Shown here: in pieces, positions 30,657-41,198 of the stretch | How positions within the stretch are numbered: the first letter of the stretch is position 1 | Layout of the letters: every line of letters begins with the position of its first letter | Made by a program: the position numbers and the translations under genes | DNA from: Pseudoips prasinana | Lineage: Eukaryota > Arthropoda > Insecta > Lepidoptera > Nolidae | DNA length: 64,000 bases | NCBI GenBank assembly: GCA_951640165.1 | Contig: OX621252.1 | Location: 17,071,934-17,135,933 of the forward strand | Direction of reading: 5' to 3' | Notes under the pieces: generated by a model | What the model was told of the DNA's origin: nothing | Seen by the model: the letters and a program-made list of their open reading frames with translations, nothing else | The model's database searches: none

Positions 30657-33086
30657 TTGGGTCTGGAGTATGCTCATCACATCATCATGGGTGATTTTAA
30701 TACTAATCTCCTTGACCAGAACTCTCCTCGTTCCCGAAAACTCCGGCACATTGTCGAGTCAAGCAGCTTACACATCCTACCTCTGCAAGCTACACACTAT
30801 AATACCTCAGGTGACGCTACTTGGCTCGACTTAATCCTTACGTCTAACCCTTCCCTAGTATCCTCTCATGGTCAATGTTCAGCTCCCGCATTCTCTCGCC
30901 ACGACCTAATCTTCCTATCATATTTCCTGAAACCACCAAAACCTAAATCCAAAGTACTGCACGTGCGTTCTTTTGTTCGTTTGAATGTGGAGTTGTTGTG
31001 TAAGGATGCAGCAGAAGTTAATTGGGAACCGATGTTGGAAGCCACCGCTTTGGATGATAAGGTACGCTTTTTTAACGAAGCAGTCGTTAAACTTTTTGAT
31101 GTGCATGCACCTATAAAAAAAGTCAAGCTAAAGCGTTCCCCAGCCCCGTGGATGACGCAAGGTATTCAGATGGCAATGCGACGAAGAGACTGTACCTTTC
31201 GCAAATTTAAAAAAGACCGCTCCGATGTGAATTGGAATTTATTTAAGATCGCTAGGAATCGGTGTAACCAGATGGTTCGTAACGCCAAACGCCGCCACAT
31301 TTTTAACAATATCTCAACTGCTACTTCTGCTGATATCTGGAAGTTCCTTGGAACTCTTGGTATCGGTAAATCGCGAAATTTAGACCTCCCTAGTTCAATT
31401 CCTCTGGATGATCTTAATCACCATTTCTCCACTTCTTCATCTATGGATCATCTGACTAAACACCAAACTATTTCACATATAAATGGTCTAACGCGCCCTG
31501 TTATAGATACATGTAAATTCTCTCCAGTTGACTTAGAAGAGATCAAAAAAATCATACTCTCCATTAAGTCCAATGCGGTTGGTTGCGATCAGATCAGCCG
31601 CCGCATGATAATCCCCATCCTAGCTCAATTGCTTCCTGCCATATCCCACATTGTAAACTTTTCCTTGAGCACCGGATCATTCCCCATCCTATGGCGTAAA
31701 GCCTTGGTCCATCCTCTCCCTAAAATCTCGAATCCTTCAAGTCCAATTCACTACCGTCCTATATCTATCCTTCCTTTCCTTTCCAAAGTACTCGAGGCCT
31801 GTGTTAATAAACAACTATCCCATTTTGTTTTCCATAACGATTTATTAAGTCCACTACAATCTGGATTTAGAACAGGCCACAGTACCACTTCCGCTCTCCT
31901 TAAAGTGACTGGCGATATAAGGGCGGGTATGGAGGACACCATGATTACAGTTCTGGTTTTGATTGACTTCTCCAACGCCTTTAATAACGTCAGTCACGAC
32001 ATTCTCCTATCGATCCTTTCACATTTCAAGATCTCTGACGAAGCTCTGGACTGGTTTGTATCCTATCTTCGGGAGCGCCAACAGTCAGTTCGAGTCGGTG
32101 AATCGTCATCGAACTGGTGTAACGTTGACTCTGGTGTCCCTCAAGGCGGTATACTCTCTCCTTTACTATTTTCTTTATTTATAAACTTTCTTACCTACCA
32201 TCTTCAGTGTTCGTACCATCTTTACGCCGATGACCTCCAATTATATGCCCAGGCTAGGATTGAGAACATCCCTACAGTCATTAATAAGATTAATCTCGAC
32301 CTAGAATTTATCAAACTTTGGACTGATAGGTTTGGTCTAAGTGTCAATCCTGCAAAATGCCAAGCCACTATAGTAGGTAGTTCTCATCTTATCAATAGGG
32401 TGGTCTTAGTTGATCTCCCACCGCTACTATTCGACAATTCGAGCATCGGGATTAGCCCGTTTGTAAAAGACCTTGGTGTTCTAATTGACAAAACATTAAG
32501 CTGGCAAAACCAAATTGCAAGTGTTAGTCAGAGGGTCACTGGAATCTTGCGGTCTCTTTATCGTCTTAGGAATTTTCTGCCTCGGAAAACAAAAGAAACG
32601 TTGGTGCAGACTTTAATTTTCCCAATAATCGACTATGGTGATGTTTGCTATTTCGACCTGAATGCAGATCACCTCAATAAACTCGATCGACTTCTGAACA
32701 ACTGCATTCGATTCGTTTTCAACCTTCGTAAATATGACCATGTTTCTTCTTTTCGTACTCAACTTCAGTGGTTACCAATTCGTCAGCGTCGTTCCTTTCG
32801 AGCTCTGACCACTCTTTATACTATTCTTGATTCTCCTTTTTCTCCTTCTTATTTAACAACTCACTTTCAGTATCTCTGCAGTAACCACAATAAAAATCTC
32901 CGTTCAACTCATAACCGTTTGCTTCAATGTCCCTCTCATCGTTCTGTCTTTCTCCACTCTTCGTTCTTTATTCAATCTATTCTCCTGTGGAATGCACTGC
33001 CATTGGAAGTCAGGATGGCCAAGAGTCGTTTTTCTTTTAAGAATAAACTACGAGTTCATTTACTGGGTTCCCTTAACAATGTGTGA
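30657..33086 (+). CDS. Non-LTR retrotransposon endonuclease (C-terminal part) and reverse transcriptase
   Basis: An 809-residue open frame. The beginning holds the last part of the AP-endonuclease domain (GDFNTNLL near residue 12 and SRHDLIFLSY near 79). After a linker, the reverse-transcriptase core follows: HYRPISILPF near 363, SGFRTGHSTTS near 401, LIDFSNAFNNV with catalytic D437, GVPQGGILSPLLFS near 498, and YADD at 523-526. The C-terminal region follows the usual pattern, ending near LWNALPLEVR. No stop or frameshift interrupts the polymerase, so the copy is young, but the missing N-terminal endonuclease and any ORF1 make it unable to move alone. The start is arbitrary: the true ORF began upstream of the truncation. 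The closest clade by eye is CR1/Jockey. Confidence 0.9.
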   Translation: MGLEYAHHIIMGDFNTNLLDQNSPRSRKLRHIVESSSLHILPLQATHYNTSGDATWLDLILTSNPSLVSSHGQCSAPAFSRHDLIFLSYFLKPPKPKSKVLHVRSFVRLNVELLCKDAAEVNWEPMLEATALDDKVRFFNEAVVKLFDVHAPIKKVKLKRSPAPWMTQGIQMAMRRRDCTFRKFKKDRSDVNWNLFKIARNRCNQMVRNAKRRHIFNNISTATSADIWKFLGTLGIGKSRNLDLPSSIPLDDLNHHFSTSSSMDHLTKHQTISHINGLTRPVIDTCKFSPVDLEEIKKIILSIKSNAVGCDQISRRMIIPILAQLLPAISHIVNFSLSTGSFPILWRKALVHPLPKISNPSSPIHYRPISILPFLSKVLEACVNKQLSHFVFHNDLLSPLQSGFRTGHSTTSALLKVTGDIRAGMEDTMITVLVLIDFSNAFNNVSHDILLSILSHFKISDEALDWFVSYLRERQQSVRVGESSSNWCNVDSGVPQGGILSPLLFSLFINFLTYHLQCSYHLYADDLQLYAQARIENIPTVINKINLDLEFIKLWTDRFGLSVNPAKCQATIVGSSHLINRVVLVDLPPLLFDNSSIGISPFVKDLGVLIDKTLSWQNQIASVSQRVTGILRSLYRLRNFLPRKTKETLVQTLIFPIIDYGDVCYFDLNADHLNKLDRLLNNCIRFVFNLRKYDHVSSFRTQLQWLPIRQRRSFRALTTLYTILDSPFSPSYLTTHFQYLCSNHNKNLRSTHNRLLQCPSHRSVFLHSSFFIQSILLWNALPLEVRMAKSRFSFKNKLRVHLLGSLNNV

Positions 33087-33108
33087 GCTGAATCAACACA
33101 TCCTTTCG

Positions 33109-33110
<2 letters not shown>

Positions 33111-33164
<54 letters not shown>
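33111..33164. repeat. (TA)n microsatellite
   Basis: An uninterrupted AT alternation of about 54 bases in the LINE 3' untranslated region. AT-rich simple sequence continues to about 33280. Confidence 0.92.
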
Positions 33165-33168
<4 letters not shown>

Positions 33169-33922
33169 TTATATATATATTTATTTTATAATATATTTAT
33201 GTATTTATTAGCTATAGTATTATATGTATGTTTAAGTTGTATATTATTTATTATATATATTTATGTATATATCTTTTGATCTCATATTCCTACTTTGATT
33301 TTTTTCTTCTACCGTACCGTATCTTATATCGATCTCCTATATCTGTACCTAATGCACCTATCTAATTATCTCTGCACCACCTTAAGGTTGACTGGGAGAA
33401 AATGCCTTAGGCATTAAGTCCGCCTTTGTACCTATATGTGCATAAAGTTTAAAATAAATAAAATAAATAAATAAATATACCTCCCCCAAAGATCTCCACT
33501 ATTACCGTCTTACGCTACCGGCATCCAGCCCTTCAACTTACACTTAACATAATTTCTTACGTATAATGAAGTCATTTTGTAAATCAGCCATATACCTACT
33601 GACGATGGCTGAATGAAAATTTTCAGCATTTAGATTATTCGGTGAAGCTTTCATACTAATTATGACAATTATTCTCTGTGCAGGATCGAAACTACGACAA
33701 TTAAGTTAGTGTGTGATAGGTTGCTGGTGCCTATTGCACATGGTATCTATCTATCCTAAGTACCCGTAAGGGTATGTATGCTTGTTTGCCGACTTGGTAG
33801 GATAAAAAGAACAACGTAGGCACTTACGGTGATTTTGGTAGTAAATATATGTATATCCAGTGACGTGGCGTCTACTGTAGATACACTCGATGTTTTCTAC
33901 GTTTATTTATGCAGTTTCATTG

Positions 33923-34063
33923 GTACAGACGCCAGCACATCCAGCTACCCCAATCTGTCTAATTTCATTTATAAATTTTCAACTTTATCACAAAAGCATA
34001 AGGTTCAGTTTCAATTTGGGAAATTTGATAAATTGGGGAGGTTTGATGTGCTGGCGACTGTAC
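33923..34063. mobile_element. MITE with GTACAG ends, copy 2
   Basis: The ends GTACAGACGCCAGCACATCC and GATGTGCTGGCGACTGTAC are inverted. The centre carries TTTTCAACTTTATCACAAAA. It is 141 bp, the basic size of the family. Confidence 0.85.
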
Positions 34064-34064
34064 A

Positions 34065-35950
34065 TTGAAGCCCTTTAGTACCTATACTGCTTGTTTATAT
34101 TACATGAGGTTTATTGAAACGTCTGTATATAGGCTTTGAGTGTTTAGATGTCGTCATAAATTATAGAGTTTTAGTAATAACATTGTATATATGATCTTCT
34201 ACAGCACATTCCAAATTAGTTTATCACGTAGATGTTAAACATTTTTCGTGAAGTATATTTAATAATAAAATTATTCTATTTAACAATTAATAATGCATTT
34301 AATGTCCATTGATTGTTTATAAGATGTAATTATAATTTATATAGGAATCTAAATAATATAAAATACTTTTAGAATTATGTTTTTTTTTGAATTTATAGAT
34401 AATACATATAAAAATTGAATTTTATCAATTAGTTTGTAAATAATAGTGTGCTCTTAATTACATTTATTCATTATGGGGTATTTGACCCTAACAGTTAACT
34501 GTCTAAATAGTAATAGCAATATAGTTGCCAACATATTTTGATCTTTATTAGTTAGTAAGTATAACATTTAAATCAAACCAATTATAAACACATCTACTCC
34601 CAGTTAACACATTAATACGAGAATAGAACACCGGCTAAATTAATACGAACGCATCTTAAATAGTATTTGTAACAATATTCAATTGCATAGAACCTAGAAA
34701 CCTAACTTAAACTAGGTATCAATAAATCATTCTACATTCGCGATTACCTCTCTATACAATTAACTATTACATTTTTCTAAGAAACTATATGTACTTTCTA
34801 TTTCTAAATATATAAATATCATGAAGCTCACGGTGTTTCAACATGATAAAATATTCGTTAAAATTTAGAGCAGTTTTATACACAAGAAACAAAATCATTT
34901 TAAATAAATAACTAAAGTTAAGAATTATCAATATAAGTATTAAAAGTGACACCACCTTTTTACATTTATTGAAGTCGTACACAAACCTCATAATAAAACT
35001 TGAAACTTAACATTACGAAACGTCCGTAACAATTCTAAGGCATTATTGGCATACATTTCGATCAGCAGTAAGTACGAAGGGTCACCGCAATCGATCGCAA
35101 GGCACAAGCATATTTTTAGATGCACCAGTACGGCCAGCAACAGAAGTGCTTAACAGTGACCAAACAGTTATTGACCACATGCTAAATTGTGGATTTTTAA
35201 TAGGATATCTGCGAAAACTCCACCAACGAATACCACCAATACCTATCAGACTTATTAGCGTTGCCACAGTGAAATACCGGGGCAAATGCTGTTAACCATA
35301 CATTTCTGGCACCCACATATAACATCAAGGTATCTTATTTGTGATATTTTCTGTTTGTTTCACTTTTTCAATATTCTATGTCATTCTTCTAATCCTTTAT
35401 CTTCTTTATTTTAAAATGGATTCTTTTAATGAATCACTCAGCGATTTTTTAAGTAAAAATGCAGCTAATTAATAATCTTTAGGTGGCAATAATTGTAACG
35501 CGCGACGCTTAGGTATGCGTTGCGTTAAGTTCTCGCACCGTGTGTAGAAGCTGATAACATAAATATCGGAAATAAAAAGCTGAACGTGGCGTGGCGCGTG
35601 GCTGGATGTTATCCTGATGCTATTAAGCTATGTAGCTGACCGTACCGAATGTCAGACACTAGACTGTACAACTATAACAGCTCATTACTATTTCAACGTC
35701 CACCGTTCGTTGGAATTGAGTTAACGCTGTCATAATATAAGAAATGTATTGAAAAATGGAACATCAGGATATCTGATTATAGAAGTCAGACTTAGGTCAA
35801 GTCAATGCACATAAGAGTGATTTTCACCTGTTTTTTAACTATATTTTGATTTGGATCAATTGAATTAAGTAGTTGTTAAATAAAAATGATACATTATTTT
35901 TTAATATATTCATAAGCCACAGTAGGTATTCAAAGTTAATGTGATGTTTT
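34065..35950. other. AT-rich intergenic DNA
   Basis: No gene recognised. A less AT-rich segment at 35050-35300 has open frames on both strands (a 67-codon minus-strand frame, and about 58 codons in one plus-strand frame), but no domain I know. It may be a relic. Confidence 0.45.
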
Positions 35951-36016
35951 AAGGCTATACATACAGTACTTTCAAAAACTAAACGTAGTTTTTGTAAGTA
36001 CTGTATGTATAGCCTT
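35951..36016. repeat. 31-bp hairpin (foldback)
   Basis: The arms 35951-35981 and 35986-36016 differ at one position, with a 4-base AACG loop. The arm begins AAGGCTATACATACAGTACT. It is probably a tiny foldback element. Confidence 0.85.
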
Positions 36017-36049
36017 TAGAGATTATATTTCTTCAAAATCAGACAAATA

Positions 36050-38250
36050 TTTCACTTTTTATAATTTGTTATAACCATAATAAATAACAAATTAATAAGG
36101 GCATATAATAATATTAGCTCCGAGAACATGAATCATTTAAATTCTAGGCCTTAAGACATTCTCATGGCAAATTTTACTATTTCATATAAAAAGTAAAAAC
36201 AATACATTTTTGTTTATATTGTGTTAATGCTGCAATGATTTATTAGGTATCGGGAAAATCTAGTCATTAAATTTTAAAGTAAAACTAAATATAAATAATG
36301 TTTATCTAGTCAATTATAATAATTTAGTTATTTATAATCTTGTAGTGATTAATTTGATCTCAGAAACACATATATTTAATAAAGAATATAAATACTATAG
36401 TTATATTGTATTAAATTAAATTAATGAGCGATATTTCACACGAATATCATTCACAATATATTATATAACAATATAATAGCATAATACCGCTTTGTATACG
36501 AAGAACATTTTTTTTCTTGTGTTATATTTCATGGAATATATTGTTGAATGAATGCTGAGTAATTAATGTAATATTTCGTTCATTAATTTCGTTTTGTCAT
36601 ATTTATGTAGGTTTAAAAAACGGTCTAGTCAAAAGTCCAAAAATTAATAAATTTTAATAATGCACGTAAAGATCTCAGTTTAAACTAGTCTTACTATTTC
36701 GAGTCTTTGTTACTTCTAGTCATATTTGTTACTAGTCATCTATCTAAATTTTTATTCGTAAGAGTAATTTAATGTCAAATTCTGGTCTATGTATCTAGTC
36801 AAGCATGCATGCAGTCAAATATGTCCAAAAATTAAATAAATTTTAATAATGCACGTAAAGATCTCAGTTTAAACTAGTCTTACTATTTCGAGTCTTAGTA
36901 CTTCTAGTCATATTTCTTACTAGTCATCTATCTTTATATTATATTAATAAGTTTAGTTTTTATTGGTAACAGTAATTTAATTGTCAAATTCTGGTGTATA
37001 TATCTAGTCATGCAAACGATGCAAATAATTATAATTTCTCTTCTAGTTGTTTCTCTAGTCTCTTAAAGTGTTACATAAATATTGGAAGAAAATTAATGAG
37101 CGGACTTTACCTTTGAAACTGAACAGATTAAAGACAACCAATTCGTGAAATAAGAATTCTTTATTGGCTCATCATATAAAATGCGTCGACATTGACATTT
37201 TATATTATAGTTTTATATGGAACATCACTGTTTATATTTTGTACCAATCATAATAAATAGGATAAATAACTAATTAATGATCGCATACAATAATATATGT
37301 CCTAAACATGGACATAAACATTTTAATTCTTGGCCTTGATTTTTTTTCCGTTTCATAACAAAAAGTACTAAAAAAAGTACTCTTTGCCCCTTGCCTTTTT
37401 GTATTTCTTGCTGATTGATGTCTTTCATGTTGGTTCAGTTCCATAGACAAATTAAGCTCCTTAAGTTTCGTTCATTATTTATGTGACACAGTTTATGTCA
37501 ATTCTAGTCATATTTAACAGTAAAAGATGTTCTCTAACTATATATTATTAATTCTAATTATAATTTAAGATACATAAAAAGGATATTCACAACGTTCACA
37601 CAATTATCCATTGTCTAGTCAAAATTTAAGCGATGCCAAAAATATTAAAAAGCCTAATCGAAAAAATGATCTCAATATAACGTATTCCGGTTGAATATAT
37701 CATTCGTACGTAGGTATTAACAAAATAAAAAACAAAAATGCAACTAGTTCATTGATCCAAAACAAAATACTCGATTAAAAATGAGAGCTTTTGTTGAAGC
37801 CTTTATTGAAAATAACGCAAGTGGTGACTCTTCATAACTTACTAATGTTAATACATTATTAGGTATATTTGTATTTTAATTATTTTTTTTTAAACTGGTG
37901 AAGACATAACCTTTTTGTAATATTATTATTCACGAAATTGTATATAATCACGTCGGCAGCGTAAAACAACAGTAACTTTTCCTTCATTAACTCTGTACAT
38001 ACATATTGGTATCGAAATATCTCATACATCTTATGGCATTTCGATACACGTACCGAATCTAGCATTTGTATACTACGTATTTAGATAATAGATGTAAAAT
38101 AGTTATTTAATATAATAAAATTACTAACATAATTTGTTAATTATTTCATTAAATGGAATTATATTGCAAAAAACTTAAAGTATTTATTCGTAGAATTATA
38201 AGAGATTTATATAAAGATTTATCTCTATGAGTGAAATCTAGTCAGTGTGT
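36050..38250 (+). repeat. CTAGTC-rich block made of diverged duplications
   Basis: The word CTAGTC occurs 15 times on the plus strand between 36260 and 38243, and I did not see its reverse complement. A clear tandem pair of about 188 bp (starting 36637 and 36825) accounts for ten of these. Longer-range similarity at an offset of about 1.17 kb links 36070-36190 with 37245-37375. No frame of any length is present. I do not know any element of this description. Confidence 0.65.
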
Positions 38251-38860
38251 TTTTTGAAACGCGTTCCAAAGATAATGTACATAAGAAAACGCTATAATTA
38301 TTACGTAAGACTTTTTTTTATATTTATCAGTGTGTTATTTAACTTCTTTTGTGTATAACATTTAGTAGCACGTTTGTATCTGAATATATAATTGTAAACT
38401 ATGTATAGGGATTTAAACTGTGGCTTAGCAAAAACTGATATCCAGTTCATTTTCAAATAATAACGATACAATCATAATTCAAATAATAAATCAATATTAT
38501 TTTTTGCACGTCACATTCTAATATCACTTTAAGTTTTACTTCTTAAGTTTCGGGCCTTGTCGCCTTCCTCAAAGATGTTGTCTATAAGGCAGGCAACGAG
38601 GATTGTATATGATATTTATCTTCCTTCCTCCAATAAGGAGAAATGAACATGAAGAAGTCGGAAATGTTTAAAGTCTCAATAATGGATGTGAAATTTGGAA
38701 GAATTACAGCAGGATTGATTATCGAAGTATACCTAGTTACACTATCCGTTATAGCCTATACATATATGTAAAACATATCCAAAAAAGTATAATTCATATA
38801 TTTATAGATCAAAAATATATCGCCACAATAAATATAGTTTACCCTTAACTAAATGTAGAG
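38251..38860. other. AT-rich intergenic DNA
   Basis: No gene or clear repeat was seen. Confidence 0.5.
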
Positions 38861-38864
38861 GCTC

Positions 38865-38995
38865 CAGCACATCCAGCTACCCCAATCTGTCAAATTTCTT
38901 TTATAGATTTTCAACTTTATTACAAAAGCATAAGGTTCACTTTAAATTGAAGAAATTTGACAGATTGGGGTAGCTTGATGCGCTGGCAACTGTAC
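38865..38995. mobile_element. MITE with GTACAG ends, copy 3
   Basis: The left end is damaged (GTAGAGGCTCCAGCACATCC) and the right end GCGCTGGCAACTGTAC is good. The centre is as in 33923-34063. Confidence 0.8.
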
Positions 38996-38999
38996 ATGA

Positions 39000-39600
39000 T
39001 TTAGTTAAGGAGTAAATAATACGGCGTTATTAAATATATTTTAATTTTACCGTGTTGAGTAAAGCTAGTGAGTGAGACTTCGCAAAGGAATTAATGCATC
39101 ATCAATAAAATAAAAAAGGCATACTGTAAAAAATCATTACTAATATATATTCAGTTATTTATTTATTTATATGGGATAATAAAAAAACTATTCGGTGTAT
39201 TCACTCATTATGCCAAGTTTCACTCATTATATTCATATTACCCAGTATATTATCTATATTGAAACTATTATAGACATTTATATTTAATAAAATTAAAAAT
39301 AAATATCATCTTTAATATTAAGGATTTAGACTTTTAGAATTTGTTTAAAGATTTTATTTACATATCACATTGTGACTGATTGTATTGTATAGTAGTTGTA
39401 GAATAATATTATAAATAACAATTACCACTTCACTTACAAAAACTTCGAGACTCAGGGTCCGGCGTAAGAATGTTTTGTCTCATTCGCTCTTATGTACAGA
39501 CAGCTAAGCGATATCTATAACAGCCAAGCATTTAAGGTTGTGCTAGAGCGATTATTAGCCTTTTTTTACCGCTTTGCTTCAATTATAAAAACCAAAAGGG
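39000..39600. other. AT-rich intergenic DNA
   Basis: Nothing recognised. Confidence 0.5.
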
Positions 39601-39608
39601 AAATGGAA

Positions 39609-39712
39609 GTGACATAGACTCACAGCTGTTGCCTAGAGGGGTAGGCAGAGAAAACGGATTTCCATTTGTCACAATCTTTGCACACTTCTTTTTCCTCGTT
39701 TACTGTCATATT
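39609..39712 (-). pseudogene. Non-LTR reverse-transcriptase 3' fragment
   Basis: Its reverse complement matches the stretch ending at the stop codon of the window-left element (about 440-535): GTGACAAATGGAAATCCGTT, then CTCTGCCTACCCCTCT. It covers only the last 30 or so codons and is a dead fragment. Confidence 0.75.
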
Positions 39713-40017
39713 GGAAATGATAGATGTCAAAAGGACAAAATTTAAGTTGTTTATTTATAAATAAGGGTATTGTATAAATTTTGTTGCACTCACGTACCTT
39801 ATAGTAAGTAGAAGTAGTTTGCACTTAATTTAGTATGTACTAGGTATTATTTAGATAATTGTCATTAATCATAAGCATTCGTAGGAAATGTGCAGTTAAG
39901 TAGCTACAAAATAATTATGAATAAATACATTTTAAAATTAAATCTAATTCTTTAATTCCTCGTGTCAGCTGAACGATGTTGACTACTGGACAAAAGCCTC
40001 CCTCAAATATCATCATT

Positions 40018-40290
40018 TATATCAGACGGCGACAAACGAGCTACGGGGTCACCTGATGGTAAGTGATCACCGGCGCCCATGGAAAATCGCAACACCGGAG
40101 GAGTTGCAAACAGGCTTGTTGCTGACCCTTTCCCCCACCTCGACGAGCTCTGGCGACCTTACTCACACGCAGAAACACACCATTAAAGTTATTAATGTTA
40201 TTATTAAGGAATGTCTTCTGTAATTGGAGGTACTTCCCCAGTCGGGCTGCTCTTTGAGCGAATGATCGCTGTGCCCTACCTCTATATTAC
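40018..40290 (+). repeat. Dispersed repeat with GGTCACCTGATGGTAAGTG core
   Basis: Colinear with 6915-7205, including GCCCATGGAAAA, CACACGCAGAAACACA, AAGGAATGTCTTCTGTAA and CAGTCGGGCTGCTCTT. Confidence 0.65.
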
Positions 40291-40339
40291 AAGGCTACTC
40301 ACAGCTGTGTCGAGGGGTCAAAAACTAAAGCTATATTAG

Positions 40340-40730
40340 ATTGGTTCTCCACGTACTTGAGACTACACTGCTGGTGTCGATGGGTCACAACCTGTGTGGA
40401 AACTACAACTCGTGCTGAAAATTATCAAGCAAATGACCACCCAGTTTTCAGCCCTGAATTTGCAGTCGCTGTGCCGAACTGGCAGGAGTCGGCAATAGGG
40501 GAGGGCAATCTAGAGCCCTCCCAGGGTACGTGTCCCGACCATCTGGGACATGGCGCAAAAGGGGAGCACCGGAGCAGCATACCCGCGTTCCCGGGGCTCC
40601 CCCAATCAGGCGCCAAGAGAAGTCCACGGCAGGTTAGGTTTTGTCGGTGCGAGTCCGACATACCCACCCACAGACACTTTTTGCGGGGTGTCATGGGTAG
40701 GCATTCCCCCGACCATTACCAAAAAAAAAA
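40340..40730 (+). repeat. GC-rich retroelement 3' region with poly(A)
   Basis: A locally GC-rich stretch, open in several overlapping frames, ends with GGCATTCCCCCGACCATTAC and about ten A. None of the frames carries a recognisable domain; the overlap of open frames on both strands reflects composition. The poly(A) end suggests the 3' region of a non-LTR element. Confidence 0.5.
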
Positions 40731-40735
40731 CGTGT

Positions 40736-40942
40736 GCGCAAACACAGGGACACTTTCTACTTCATCACTCTCATAATCAGATGCTGATCCCAGCCTTCGG
40801 GTTAATCGGTATCAGCCCGCAGTCCATAAATTAATTTTTAAGGAAAAATTCAAAATGACATTTTGCTCGACCCGGAATTTGAACCCTGGACCTCATTATC
40901 TGCCTTTGAATACGCTATCGCTCTAGACCAACGAGTTAACTG
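40736..40942 (-). repeat. tRNA-headed SINE, family D
   Basis: The minus-strand head reads CTCGTTGGTCTAGAGCGATA with the B-box-like GGGTTCAAATTCCGGG. The body ends in GTTTGCGCACACG at the left. It is related to 45003-45350 and 4128-4350. Confidence 0.72.
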
Positions 40943-40949
40943 TATTGGC

Positions 40950-41087
40950 ATTGGTAGATTTTAGCAATGCTTGCAATACTGTTGATTATGGCAACTTCTT
41001 GACATAATACTGTCTGTTAACATGTCTCCAACGGCAACTTACTTGTTTACCAACTTCTTGTGTGGCCCTCAACAACGTACGTATTGC
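40950..41087 (+). pseudogene. Reverse-transcriptase relic (FSNA-type motif)
   Basis: The translation from 40951 gives LVDFSNACNTVDYG, a decayed version of the reverse-transcriptase motif containing the first catalytic aspartate, followed by a stop. Later frames give FLCGPQQR-like words, as expected 30 residues on. Confidence 0.6.
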
Positions 41088-41198
41088 TAATCATTCGCGT
41101 TAATGGTACAATTTTTATGTACCTGTAACTTTGTTCTAACTTTAAGTCTTTTTAGGCACTTAACAATTTTTAAACATGTTTAACTTATTAAAATGTAA

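Larger units (their letters stand above)
30625..33475 (+). mobile_element. CR1/Jockey-like non-LTR retrotransposon, 5'-truncated
   Basis: The element is 5'-truncated within its endonuclease domain. It has a long ORF (30657-33086), a TA microsatellite (33111-33164) and a 3' end with AAGGTTGACTGGGAGAAAAT, TTAAGTCCGCCTTTGTACC and an AATAAA-type repeat tail at about 33450-33475. A 97-bp copy of the same 3' end lies at 9892-9988. The insertion sits about 900 bp downstream of the nerfin-1 stop codon. Confidence 0.88.

Noticed and set aside
35050..35300. A possible exon with about 58 plus-strand codons or a 67-codon minus-strand ORF
   Set aside because: No family recognised, no clear splice sites and no neighbouring exons; left as unknown.
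36260..38243. CRISPR-like or clustered repeat array
   Set aside because: The repeated word is only six to eight bases, spacing is irregular and the genome is eukaryotic.
40357..40834. 139- and 94-codon ORFs as host genes
   Set aside because: Open in several frames because of GC content, lie in a repeat that ends in poly(A), and have no recognisable domain.
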